This document shows positions 39,836 through 48,594 of a DNA stretch of 64,000 nucleotides, one piece after another. The DNA comes from Paulinella micropora (taxonomy: Eukaryota; Cercozoa; Imbricatea; Euglyphida; Paulinellidae). The notes beneath the pieces are model-generated. The model was not told the origin of the DNA. It did not search any database and was given only the letters and a program-made list of their open reading frames with translations. How positions within the stretch are numbered: the stretch's first letter is position 1; every line of letters begins with the position of its first letter. The position numbers and the translations under genes were made by a program. The DNA is taken from assembly GCA_019918135.1 (NCBI GenBank), contig WBZZ01006832.1, forward strand, positions 29,391-93,390. Direction: 5' to 3'.

Positions 39836-40470
39836 GGCGTGGCAAGACTTCTTTTCTGGCACAAAAAAAAAGCCCGCCTGCCGGAGATTGTTTTTTTCTG
39901 GCGAGGGGGGGAGTGTGGCCGGTGCCAGTGCATTCTTGCCCCCTCACTTGCCAAGGCACGGGCGCACCGACCCCCCAGTGGAAAAAAAGAGCACCGGCAC
40001 GGACAGACTGGCGACAGCAGGGCGGGGGGGGGTTTTGGATGAATACACACGCTAGCGCTGTTGCTATTTGGCGGCTGCCCGTCCGTGCTTTGGCAACCTT
40101 GTATTCATTAAGAAAAGTAAATGACATGTTTTTTTTTACTAAAGCTTTGACATTTTGTACGCGCTAACCTCTTGAACTCTTTGGCCTAAGGCCTCGGCTT
40201 CTGTCTAGGCGGATTTTTTGCCAACAGGCCCGACGGCGGCGGCGCTGGGGCACAGAAGGCAACCGTGTCGTTCCCACGCGTAATCAGGACCAGGTCTTAT
40301 TCCGCCAGCACAGGCCTGCTAGCGGTCGGCGGAGATGGCAGGCGCGCCTTCTTGCGCAACGGAGAAGAGGTTTGGGGGAAGGGTCGGGCGGAGGAAAGAA
40401 AAGGCAGTCGACAATACCTTCAGAAATTGCTCTTTTTTTGTTTTTGGTCTTTGTCACAGGCCGAAAATTG
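39836..40470. other. Intergenic region
   Basis: About 630 nt between the protease-like gene start and the MYND remnant. It has a G10 run near 40022 and A/T-rich sequence near 40120-40150. Short frames on both strands lack protein-like composition. TTTGTCACAG near 40450 could be an acceptor splice site, but no donor is obvious. Confidence 0.45.
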
Positions 40471-40605
40471 TTATAACGATGATTTCCACTGCAAAAAGCA
40501 GCCACCGCCGCCGGCAGAAGTACAAGTGTGCCCGTTGCCTCTACGTACTGCGGCCGGGAGTGCCCAGAAGGCACACTGGAAGACGGCCAGCTCTGACCGT
40601 TCTTG
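40471..40605 (+). pseudogene. Decayed MYND zinc-finger fragment
   Basis: The nucleotide sequence AAGTGTGCCCG(T/C)TG(C/T)CTCTA, then ACGTACTGC, then CAGAAGGCACACTGGAAG matches the MYND gene at 37.57-37.64 kb closely. A 5-nt deletion after CTCTA and a 1-nt insertion before CAGAAGG break the frame, and the rest of the gene is missing. It is a relic of a duplication within 3 kb. Confidence 0.75.
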
Positions 40606-40838
40606 TTCGTTCTCAGCCATGTGTACGTGTGTGAATTTGCGTGTGTGTAAAAAAAGGAAAGTTGACTGTGTACGCGTGTGTCTGTGTGTGTGTTGTTTGT
40701 CCGTGAAAAAAAACCTTACCTACACTTTTTCCACCCGCTGCAACCCTGTTCTAGTAAATCTTTTGGCTTTGCTCAATGCTGTCAACATTGGTTGCGGCAG
40801 AGGTGGCCAATCCGGGGTGTGCACAATGGGCTCGCCAT

Positions 40839-41175
40839 TGCGACTTTAATGTTGGCAGCATTGGGCGAATCCAATGGGCTGTAATCGAGGGGGATTTGCA
40901 GCCAATTGAGCAAACCCAATGCTGCCAACATTGGGTTTGCCCAATGATATAGGTTCGGCCCCCCCCCCCCTTCGACTGGGCGAACCCAATTCTGCCAACA
41001 TTGGGTTTGCCCAATGCTGCCAACATTGGAGTTTGCGCAATTCTGCCAACATTGGGTTCGCCCAATGAGTAGGTTCGGCCCCCCCCCTCCCCTTCGACTG
41101 GGCGAACCCAATTCTGTCAACATTGGGTTTGCCCAATGCTGTCAAGTGCCAACATTGAGCCAACATTGAGCTCAA
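40839..41175. repeat. CCAATG/CATTGG dyad satellite
   Basis: Irregular tandem copies of CCAATGCTGCCAACATTGGG and variants (CCAATTCTGCCAACATTGGG, CAATGCTGTCAACATTGG), each itself a small dyad. Two copies of a longer unit carry GGTTCGGCC, a C run and CTTCGACTGGGCGAACCC (about 40950-40987 and 41070-41108). Open frames on the minus strand here are repeat artefacts. Confidence 0.8.
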
Positions 41176-41225
41176 TGATGTCGGCCTCTCTGCAGGGTTG
41201 GCCCCCCTCTCTGTTGGATCTCAAG

Positions 41226-41605
41226 GTACACCCTGTGTGTGTGTCAATGGAGTTTTTGAATGCTGTGTGTGCATGTGTGTGTGTGTTTGTATGTGTGTAT
41301 GTGTGTCAATTAAATTTGTCTGTGTTTGTCTGTGTGTGATTGTCTGTTTGTGTGTGTGTGCTGTGTGTGTCTGTGTTTGTGTGATTGTCTGTTTGTGTGT
41401 CGTGTGTGTGTGTATTTGTTTTTGTGCGTGTATTTGTTTGTGTGTGTGTGTTTGTGTGTGTTGTGTTGTGTGTGTTTGTGTGTGTGTTGTGTGTTTGTGT
41501 TTGTGTGTGTGTGTGTTTGTGTTTGTGTGTTGTTTTGTTGTGTTTGTGTGTGTGTGTTTGTGTATCTGTGTGTGTTTGTCTGTGTGTGCGCGCTTATGAA
41601 TGTGT
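41226..41605. repeat. (TG)n/(TGTTTG)n microsatellite
   Basis: Almost 380 nt of TG-rich sequence made of TGTGTGTG, TGTTTGTG and TGTCTGTG units on the plus strand. Codon-like frames rich in Val/Cys are not genes. Confidence 0.9.
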
Positions 41606-41979
41606 GTGTTGGTGTGTGTCCCGAAGAAGTAAAGTAAAGGCTGAAACAGCCTGTCAGCTTAAAAACATTTTGACATTGGGGGGATGTCTGCGCAAGAACA
41701 GGTTTCTCCCCACCCTTCCCTCTCCCTCTTCGCGGGCGAAATGAATGACTGCCTGTCGTCATATACCTAGGCGCACAATATGCACTTTGGTTTTGTTAGA
41801 CAGGAGCGTCTGGTTCAGTACGAGGCGAGGACGAGGAGCTGCTCTCGTTTATGTCGGGGCTCTTTTTGGCAAGGACGCGGCCCTCGCTGCCCATCTGCAG
41901 GCAGGACGGCTGCTGTGCACAAGCACTGGACGATAATCTCTATTGCGTGATCCACGAGCCTGGCTGGCTTGACAAAGCC

Positions 41980-42027
<48 letters not shown>
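41980..42027. repeat. (TAG)16 microsatellite
   Basis: Sixteen perfect TAG triplets in a row between satellite DNA and the dispersed repeat at 42.07 kb. Confidence 0.9.
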
Positions 42028-42067
42028 CACAGACGTTCGGAATTGTTATTAAAAAAAAGATATAAAC

Positions 42068-42155
42068 GGATTGATTCTGAAAATTTAGAGATTCGTACAG
42101 ACGGAGGACAGAACACGCGAACAGTCTCTAGAGGCCCCACATCACATCCTCTGGC
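42068..42155. repeat. Dispersed repeat, copy 1
   Basis: Matches 62569-62690: GATTCTGAAAA(T/C)T(T/C)AGAGATTC, then TACAGA, a GGA-rich block, then CTC(T/C)AGAGGCCCC and later CTG(G/T)CA/TTGCTGCC-type sequence. It lies 3' of the GT31 gene. Not a coding match. Confidence 0.65.
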
Positions 42156-42373
42156 AACAGAAGAAAAGGGAGGGAGGGAGCGGCTTTGAGCGCAAGGGAG
42201 CCCCGTTGAGTTTTTTTTATTGTAAGCAAAATTAAGGTCCATGCGTAGGAGCCGTCCGGGGCACAGCGGGCCGCTACGTTTCTAAACCTCGGAAAAATAT
42301 CTTTAGCCAAAGGACCTTGCCTAGTAGACCAACGAAGCGTTCGTGCTGCAGCTTATATATTCTCGTCGCCGTT

Positions 42374-43672
42374 CTACGACAGGTGCCAGTTGAGCCACCT
42401 AGTCTCTGCGCTCTTGTACAAACTACAAAAAACACAAACAATCACACCGAATAAGTGCGACGTGGCAAGGTACGACCCTAGCAGAGTGTGCCTGGGCAGG
42501 CAGGGCCAGTAGACAGTGAAAGCCATTTCCCGGTGGATCCTTGCCATGTCCCCCGCCGACAGGTCGCTAATGGCTATTGAAGCACCCCGGCGCAGCCAGC
42601 ACGAGGACGCGTTGCTAGTGTGCCGCGTACCCGTGAACCTAAAGAAAAAAACAAAGCCCGAAAATCAACAACAACTAGTGCTGCTGGACGAGGACACACA
42701 AAAGAAAAAAAAGCGGGCAGGGTATGGAGAAGAAAGCGGAATAAGAAAAAAAAACACACAAAAGGAAGGGGGAGGGGGTGGAGGAGGGGGACAGGTGCTG
42801 CATGGCCAACAGCCGCAAACCCGCGAGCTTGGCAAGGTAAGCTAGCATGACGTCGTCCTCAGAGCCGAAGTCTGCGGGGCACCTAAGCATGACCAGGTCC
42901 AGCGCCTCCACGGCCGCGAAGGGCAGCACAATGACCGGGCCCAAGGGAAAGTATTCAAAGTAGGTATTACCCGCGGACTGATTGTAGCAGCGCCCGCGGA
43001 AAGATTCGCCACGCCTTTGCCGGTGGAACAATGCCACCTTGCCCACCACCTCGTTGGCGCGTGCTCGCCGGCTTCGCCAAACCAAGAAAAAAGAACACGC
43101 ACACACAGGCGGCCCTCTCGCGTTCGCAGTCGCACACAACAACAAACAAAGAGAAGGAAAGAAAACCATATGTCAAACAGCGCGCGCGTGTCGATGTAGT
43201 CGTCGTCGTCGGCCTTGACCAGACACAACTCGCCAGGACGACGCCACCGCTGCGAACCGGCCAGCATGCTCAGCAGCTTGAAAGACAAATGCTGGTACGT
43301 ATCGACAAAAGTGTCGTCCAGCACCAAGTCGGCAAACAGCTGGTTTTCCTGTCACAAAATTTGTAAGTCGGGAATGGCCCGGTGGACTTGTCGAACCTGC
43401 GCCAGCCGCGCCTCGGGCCCCGCGCGTCCAAGCAAGAACACGCACCTCGAGCCGCTGGGCAGCAGGCTGGCGGCAGAGCACCACGTCCGGCGGATGGCCA
43501 GGCGCCGCTCAAAGTGCCCAGGCGCGCTGTAGATCACGATCAAGGAGGGCGCCCCGTACGGTGCGGGGCGCGCTAGCGCTAGGCCCAGGATTTCCAGCAG
43601 CGCCCAGCAGCCCGCCAGGAGCCCCAAAATCTGATGCATGAGGTGGCGTCCTGTCTGCCCACTACTTCCCAT
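42374..43672 (-). CDS. GT31 beta-1,3-galactosyltransferase-like gene with introns and an in-frame TGA
   Basis: From ATG 43672 (or 43639): signal anchor ILGLLAGCWALLEILGLALA, then SLIVIYSAPGHFERRLAIRRTW and FLLG, the hallmark GT31 blocks. The frame then meets one TGA (about 43350) and continues in the same frame with DDTFVDTYQHLSFKLLSML and CLVKADDDDYIDT (the DxD metal site, usually VKTDDD). The frame then changes across a pyrimidine-rich stretch: a candidate intron of about 95 nt (GTTTTC ... GAAG, about 43072-43166). It resumes with GRCYNQSAGNTYFEYFPLGP and GSEDDVMLAYLAKLAG (the EDV motif). A TTTTTTCTTTAG acceptor at 42639 opens a last exon ending at 42374. GT31 enzymes add Gal or GlcNAc to glycans in the Golgi. 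The TGA makes function uncertain. Confidence 0.65.
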
Positions 43673-43825
43673 CGGAACAGAAAAAAGATTTCTTTTTTTT
43701 CCTGGGTACCAGACTCTCATTAAGGCAAAGTGTCACCCCCCCCTTTCCGCGCCGGCCCCCCCCCCTCTCCCGCGATCCGTCTGTTACCCGTTCTCTCTTC
43801 CCCCCCCTCCCCAAAAAGGCAATAC

Positions 43826-45440
43826 CCGGATCAGGGAAAAGCGCCTAAAATTGCGGTAAAAGTGCAATTGTCCGTAATTATCGGCGCCTGTGGCATTTGT
43901 CGCGAAATTCACCGAATTATCAAACCTGTGTAAAAACCTTTTTTGAGCGATTTCGGCACTGGAAATTTAGCTAGAGAAAATTTTTCGGGAGACGACGTCG
44001 GGCGGGGAAAAAATTAAAAGGTGCAAAAAATTTCCCCGCCCGCCTCGGCTCCCGAAAAATTTTCTGTAGCTCAACATGTATTGCCGAAATGTCCTTCATT
44101 AAAAAAAATTTTATTGCGTTGCCGCAATTTGCGGTCGATCTGAAGTGTCCACAATTTGCGGCGTTTTTCACAGGTGTCGCGAAATTCACCACAAAATCGA
44201 AACCAATGAAAGAAAATTTTTTTTGCAAAGGACATTTCGGCACTGGAAATTTAGCTAGAGAAAATTTTTCGGGAGACGGCGTCGGGCAGGAAAAAAATTA
44301 AAAGGTGCAAAAAAAATTCCCCGCCCGCCCTCGTCTCCCGAAAAATTTTCTGTAGCTCAACATGTATTGCCGAAATGTCCTTCATTAAAAAAGATTTTAT
44401 TGCGTTGCCGCAATTTGCGGTCGATCTGAAGTGTCCACAAATTGCGGCGTTTTTCACAGGTGCCGCGAAATTCACCACAAAATCGAAACCAATAAAAAAA
44501 ATTTTTTTGCAAAGGACATTTCGGCACTGGAAATTTAGCCAGAAAATTTTTCGGGAGACGGCGTCGGGCGGGGAAAAAATTAAAAGGTGCAAAAAAATTC
44601 CCCGCCCGCCCGCGTCTCCCGAAAAATTTTCTGTAGCTCAACATGTATTGCCGAAATGTCCTTCATTAAAAAATTTTTTATTGCGTTGCCGGAATTTGCG
44701 GTCGATCTGCAGTGTCCACAAATTGCGGCGTTTTTCACAGGTGCCGCGAAATTCACCACAAAATCGAAACCAATAAAAAAAAATTTTTTGCAAAGGACAT
44801 TTCGGCACTGGAAATTTAGCCAGAGAAAATTTTCGGGAGACGGCGTCGGGCGGGGAAAAAATTAAAAGGTGCAAAAAAATTCCCCGCCCGCCGTCGGCTC
44901 CCGAAAATTTTTCTGTTGCTCAACATTTATTGCCGAAATGTCCTTCATTAAAAAATTTTTTTATTGCGTTGCCGGAATTTGCGGTCGATCTGCAGTGTCC
45001 ACAAATTGCGGCGTTTTTCACAGGTGCCGCGAAATTCACCACAAAATCGAAACCAATGAAAAAATTTTTTTTGTTTGCAAAGGACATTTCGGCACTGGAA
45101 ATTTAGCCAGAGAAAAATTTTCGGGAGACGGCGTCGGGCGGGGAAAAAAATTAAAAGGTGCAAAAAAATTCCCCGCCCGCCCTCGTCTCCCGAAAATTTT
45201 TCTGTTGCTCAACATTTATTGCCGAAATGTCCTTCATTAAAAAAAAAAATTATTGCGTTGCCGCAATTTGCGGCAAAAAACAATGTGTCCGTAAAATCCG
45301 GTGCCTGTGCAATTGGCGCGAAGTTCACCGTCAAACCGGTAGACAACTAAAATTTTTTTTTCAGTGAAGGACATTTCGGCAACGTCTGTGTAGCCAGAGA
45401 AAGTTTTTGGGGAAAACGGGGGCGGGCGGGGAACATTTTT
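43826..45440. repeat. Palindromic tandem array 2 (about 5 units of about 285 bp)
   Basis: TTGCCGAAATGTCC recurs at 44081, 44367, 44648, 44930 and 45219 (spacing 281-289). Each unit is a long imperfect palindrome. AAGGACATTTCGGCACTGG leads via GGGAGACGGCGTCGGGCGGGG to a short loop AAAAGGTGC. The right arm returns via TTCCCCGCCCGCC, GTCTCCCGAAAA and TTGCCGAAATGTCCTT. A conserved spacer between palindromes contains GCGGTCGATCTG and TTGCGGCGTTTTTCACAGGT. The left edge has GGATCAGGGAAAA (43830) and a diverged unit. Frames crossing it are not genes. Same family as arrays 1 and 3; array 3 is nearest. Confidence 0.9.
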
Positions 45441-45509
45441 TTCCCTTGTTGCCACTCCCCCTCTCACTCACTTTCTCTCCCCCTCTTTCTCTCTGCTCTG
45501 TTAACGTAC

Positions 45510-46265
45510 TTAAGAGTGATTTACTATGTTAGGGATGGCGGCGAGGAAGCGGAAATTGTGCAGGGGGTTTGCTTGCCAGCCCAGCCACATGTCGATTGCG
45601 CCACGCACGGGCAAGCGCGCGCGCAGGTAGGCGAGCGCCTCGCACCGGTACAGCAGTGCCACCGTGCCGGACGTGTGGTCGCCGGCCAAAGAGCGGAACA
45701 GCCCGGGCGCGACCGCGACCCTGTCCCAGGCGAGGCGGCGGCCGCGTACTTTGGTGTACAGCATGATCAGGTCCCAGCGTGCGGTGTTGGTCTTGAGCAG
45801 AAGTTCTATGTTGGCAGTGTCAGAGAGCAGGGCATCGTCCTCCAGGATGAGTATGCTGTTGTTGACCGTGTTACAAACCTCGGCGAGTGCGTGCTCCCAC
45901 AGCCACACGTGCGACAGCGCCAGGGCGTACTCCTTGCGCGACAGCCCTTTGGCGTTTACCCACCCGCGCACTTGCAGTGATGCCACTGTCGTCAGCTGTC
46001 GCGCGTCGACCCCGTGCCACACGACACAGTGGCGGCCCGCGTCGCGGAAAACCTGGCACAACTGTCGCGAGTTGTTGGCGCGCCACGAGCCATGGTCGGC
46101 TACTGATAGCACGAAGACGATGTAGTTCGGGGCTGCATGCTCTGTGTGGAGCGGAGGCCACAGCACAGTGACCAGCGCACAGGCCGCCAGGAAGGCGGCA
46201 CTGCACACCAAGCCCGACTGTGGCCTGCTTACGCAAGCTTTCATTTGCGGTTGTAGCTGGGCCAT
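45510..46265 (-). CDS. GT25-family glycosyltransferase, type II membrane protein, 251 aa
   Basis: ATG 46265. Short cytosolic end, signal anchor GLVCSAAFLAACALVTVLW, then a catalytic domain with GT25 features: GLSRKEYALALSHVWLWEHAL (the G-x-x-G-C-x-x-SH-like block), SILILEDDALL (the metal-binding EDD) and RWDLIMLY. GT25 members include bacterial LOS galactosyltransferases and eukaryotic collagen galactosyltransferases; a Golgi galactosyltransferase role is likely. Uninterrupted. It is the first gene of the cassette between palindromic arrays 2 and 3. Two N-x-S sequons are present (NNS). Confidence 0.75.
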   Translation of the reverse strand: MAQLQPQMKACVSRPQSGLVCSAAFLAACALVTVLWPPLHTEHAAPNYIVFVLSVADHGSWRANNSRQLCQVFRDAGRHCVVWHGVDARQLTTVASLQVRGWVNAKGLSRKEYALALSHVWLWEHALAEVCNTVNNSILILEDDALLSDTANIELLLKTNTARWDLIMLYTKVRGRRLAWDRVAVAPGLFRSLAGDHTSGTVALLYRCEALAYLRARLPVRGAIDMWLGWQANPLHNFRFLAAIPNIVNHS

Positions 46266-46502
46266 TTCGCAATTCTTGCCCTGGCCTTCCGTTCTTCATA
46301 CACCCTTCTCCCCTTCCCTCCTGCCTCCTCTCGTCGGTCGTTTTGCAGTGGCTGGAGTTTGGTGTGTGCGGAAGGGGGGGAGGGGGAGAGGAACAGCGCA
46401 TCTGTTTAGCTAGCCAGAAAAAGGGGGGGGGGGGCCGGAGCGTAGCTATTTTTGTATTTCCTTTTTTTCTGCTTGTCTCATTTTTGGTCGTTCAGTGCCC
46501 TG

Positions 46503-46778
46503 ATGGCCGAGTTCCTGCCAAGACCAATGCGCCAGCTATCTGCATTCGAAACAAACGTGAGACAAGAAGAAGAAGAAGAAGAAGAAGAAGAAGATGAAGA
46601 GAAGTACACCGAGAATTCTAAGCTCCTTCATATAGATCGACAGTTGTCGCGTCCGTACTGGCTGTCTGCCACAAGACGTGCAATGATAAAAGGCTTGGTG
46701 ACAAGCTTGCTAGTGTTTTGGGCACTAGTGGAAGGCCTGGGCCAGGCTCTCCAACAAGGCCATAAGTATAGTCACTAA
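46503..46778 (+). CDS. Small membrane protein with poly-Glu run, 91 aa
   Basis: ATG 46503 (MAEFLPRPMRQL). The acidic run of about 12 residues is encoded by (AAG)8-type triplets at 46565-46592, likely variable in length. A C-terminal hydrophobic segment AMIKGLVTSLLVFWALVEGL suggests a single-pass or tail-anchored protein. No family recognised; short, so moderate confidence that it is real. Confidence 0.4.
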   Translation: MAEFLPRPMRQLSAFETNVRQEEEEEEEEEDEEKYTENSKLLHIDRQLSRPYWLSATRRAMIKGLVTSLLVFWALVEGLGQALQQGHKYSH

Positions 46779-47264
46779 CTGGTATCTAGCGTACCATGCC
46801 TTTGTGCCAGCAGACTTCTTGTACTCCGACCTCGGCGTGCCCAAGTCAGTATAAGGTTGAGGGGCAGAAAGTGTTCCAGCGACGGAAATCACAGGCGCTT
46901 CCCCTTAGGGTCATGCCGGGAATTTGGAAAAGACTGCTTTTTATTAAAGAAATCATTCTCTACCAAAATGTCTCCAATCTCTTCTTTTGTTTTTGTGACA
47001 CGCCCCTGCGAACCCTCTGCTGCGACAATAGCAACAGCAAATGTCAACAGCTGCGCCGCCGAGCGCGACTAGGGCGTAAAAGGCCGGCGATATCTGTCTT
47101 CGGCCGCACGGGTCTGCTGTGGCTTGTGCCCAAGACGCACTGCGGTAGTGTGTAGCGCTTGCATTGTGCAACAGCACTTCGCCCACGCGCGCCCAGGCTA
47201 CCAGGGCCACCGCGGGGCCTGCGGTTAACTTCGTGGCCGACACGCCCCGGTTGTAATCCGCTGA
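46779..47264. other. Region with weak ORFs on both strands
   Basis: A 119-codon frame on the plus strand (46796-47155) and a 96-codon frame on the minus strand (46953-47243) overlap. The minus-strand frame has a hydrophobic SPAFYALVALGGAAVDICCCYC and could be the frameshifted C-terminal tail (membrane anchor) of the GH105-like gene directly upstream. Neither is convincing alone. Confidence 0.35.
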
Positions 47265-48240
47265 CTATCCTCGTGGCGGACAGCTGTCGCTTAGCCGGAA
47301 ACCTTGCGTACGTCGCGTATTGAGCCAGCGCAGTGCGGCCAGCGCCCGGTTGCGCAGGTCGTCGGTCCGGTTCAAAGGAGCGCGTTCCAGCACCGCTACT
47401 GCGTACACAAAAACGCTGGTCAGGCTGGTCTCGTCCGGGCTGGCCGCGTCGTTCACGATGTTGCCAAAAGCGCCTGACGCGCGCTGGTAGCTGGACAGAA
47501 CCAATAGATCCTGGTGCAGCCACTCGATAGCCCGGCTGTCATTGGTGCGCACCACGTAGCGGGCCAGCGCCAGCAGCGCCCAGGCGTTGGCTCTGCTCCA
47601 CTTAACGCCACCAGCATTGCCGCCGCACCGTCTGTGCCACCACAGCCGATCGGCCGGGTCCACAAACGCCTGCCTGGCCTGGGCCAGCATGGCCCACGCT
47701 TCGTCAGGATAGTCGACGAGCAGCACCGCGCCCGCCATGTACACATCGTCCAGCCACAGCCACCGCTTACATTTGCGGCCGTGTCCAAAGCTCCGTGTCA
47801 CGAGGCCCGTCCAATTCGCGTGCCGCTGCCAGTGACGCACGCCTCGGACGGCATAGCAATAGACAGATTGTGCGCCGTGGATGTCGCGGAACAACAGGCC
47901 GACCCTGTCCCCGGCGGTCCACATGAACGTCACGGGGAAATGGTGCGCTATCCACCACCCCGGCTGCCAAAACGCCAGGGCTTGGGAGCCCAGCATGGTA
48001 TCGACTGCAGCGGCCGCGTCCCACGGCGGGTTGCGCAACGCTTCCAGCGCTACTGCCGACTCGTAATTCCAACCGTAGTAACCTGTCCAGCCCGGCACCA
48101 GCATCCGCGTTGGCAAACGCTGTCGTAGCAAATCACCCACCCGAGCAACCGTGCCGTCGGGGCGGAAGTGCGACACAGCCAGCCAAGCGCAAAGCATGGT
48201 GATGTTTGTGCACAGCCAAGCAGCCTCTTCTGCTCTGGTG
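47265..48240 (-). CDS. GH105/GH88-like unsaturated uronyl hydrolase
   Basis: The body runs from about 48240 to 47265; the first ATG is 48197, but the homologous-looking sequence (AEEAAWLCTNIT) extends to a TTTTTTACACCAG acceptor-like site at 48240, so a short upstream exon is likely. Motifs: GWTGYYGWNYESAVALEAL, WLWLDDVYMAGAVLL (the catalytic-Asp block W-x-D-D-x-Y-M) and WSRANAWALLALARYV (W-x-R-x-N-x-W). These match YteR-type GH105/GH88 enzymes, an (alpha/alpha)6 barrel that removes the unsaturated uronic acid left by polysaccharide lyases. NRT/NDS sequons suggest a secretory route. The partner gene is divergent and also toroid-like. Confidence 0.7.
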
Positions 48241-48594
48241 TAAAAAACAAACGAACGGGAAAGGGAGATTTTGTCGGCGAGTCCTTCGGTCTTATACTTT
48301 AGGCAGAAGAGAGGAACGGAAAAGGACGAAAACGGAAGGGGGAAATATAACAGTCTGCCGCGCCAACGTGCCCCTCCGGACAACCAAAAAAAAGGAGATT
48401 GGGCAGAAAAGGGAGGCGGGGGGAAGGACAATGGTTTAAAAAAAAGCGAGAAACAAAAGGAAAGACCGTCCACGGTCCGCAAATCTGCACTCTCACTTTC
48501 CACTGTCGTTCTCCTTCCCTGCCAGCGCGCGGGACAGTTTCCCTTTCCCCCCGCGCGCTCTCTCTCTCTCCTTTCTCCCAGCCCAAAAAAGGCC
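48241..48594. other. Divergent region, possible 5' exon/intron of both genes
   Basis: A/G-rich then C/T-rich on the plus strand (CTCTCTCTCTCC before the plus-strand start). On the minus strand a pyrimidine tract precedes CAG at 48240. It may hold a short first exon carrying the signal peptide of the GH105-like gene, but none could be fixed by eye. Confidence 0.4.

Noticed and set aside
41310-41762. Val/Cys-rich and Thr/His-rich frames of 100-150 codons in the TG tract
   Set aside because: They are translations of a (TG)n microsatellite and have no protein-like composition.
43971-45350. Short Lys/Phe-rich frames (70-130 codons) within array 2, similar to each other
   Set aside because: Repeated because the DNA repeats; frames exist on both strands and shift between units, so selection on protein is unlikely.
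48271-48594. Extra 108-codon N terminus for the 711-aa membrane protein
   Set aside because: It is Lys/Arg/Gly-rich low complexity running through the divergent promoter region; ATG 48595 begins protein-like sequence.
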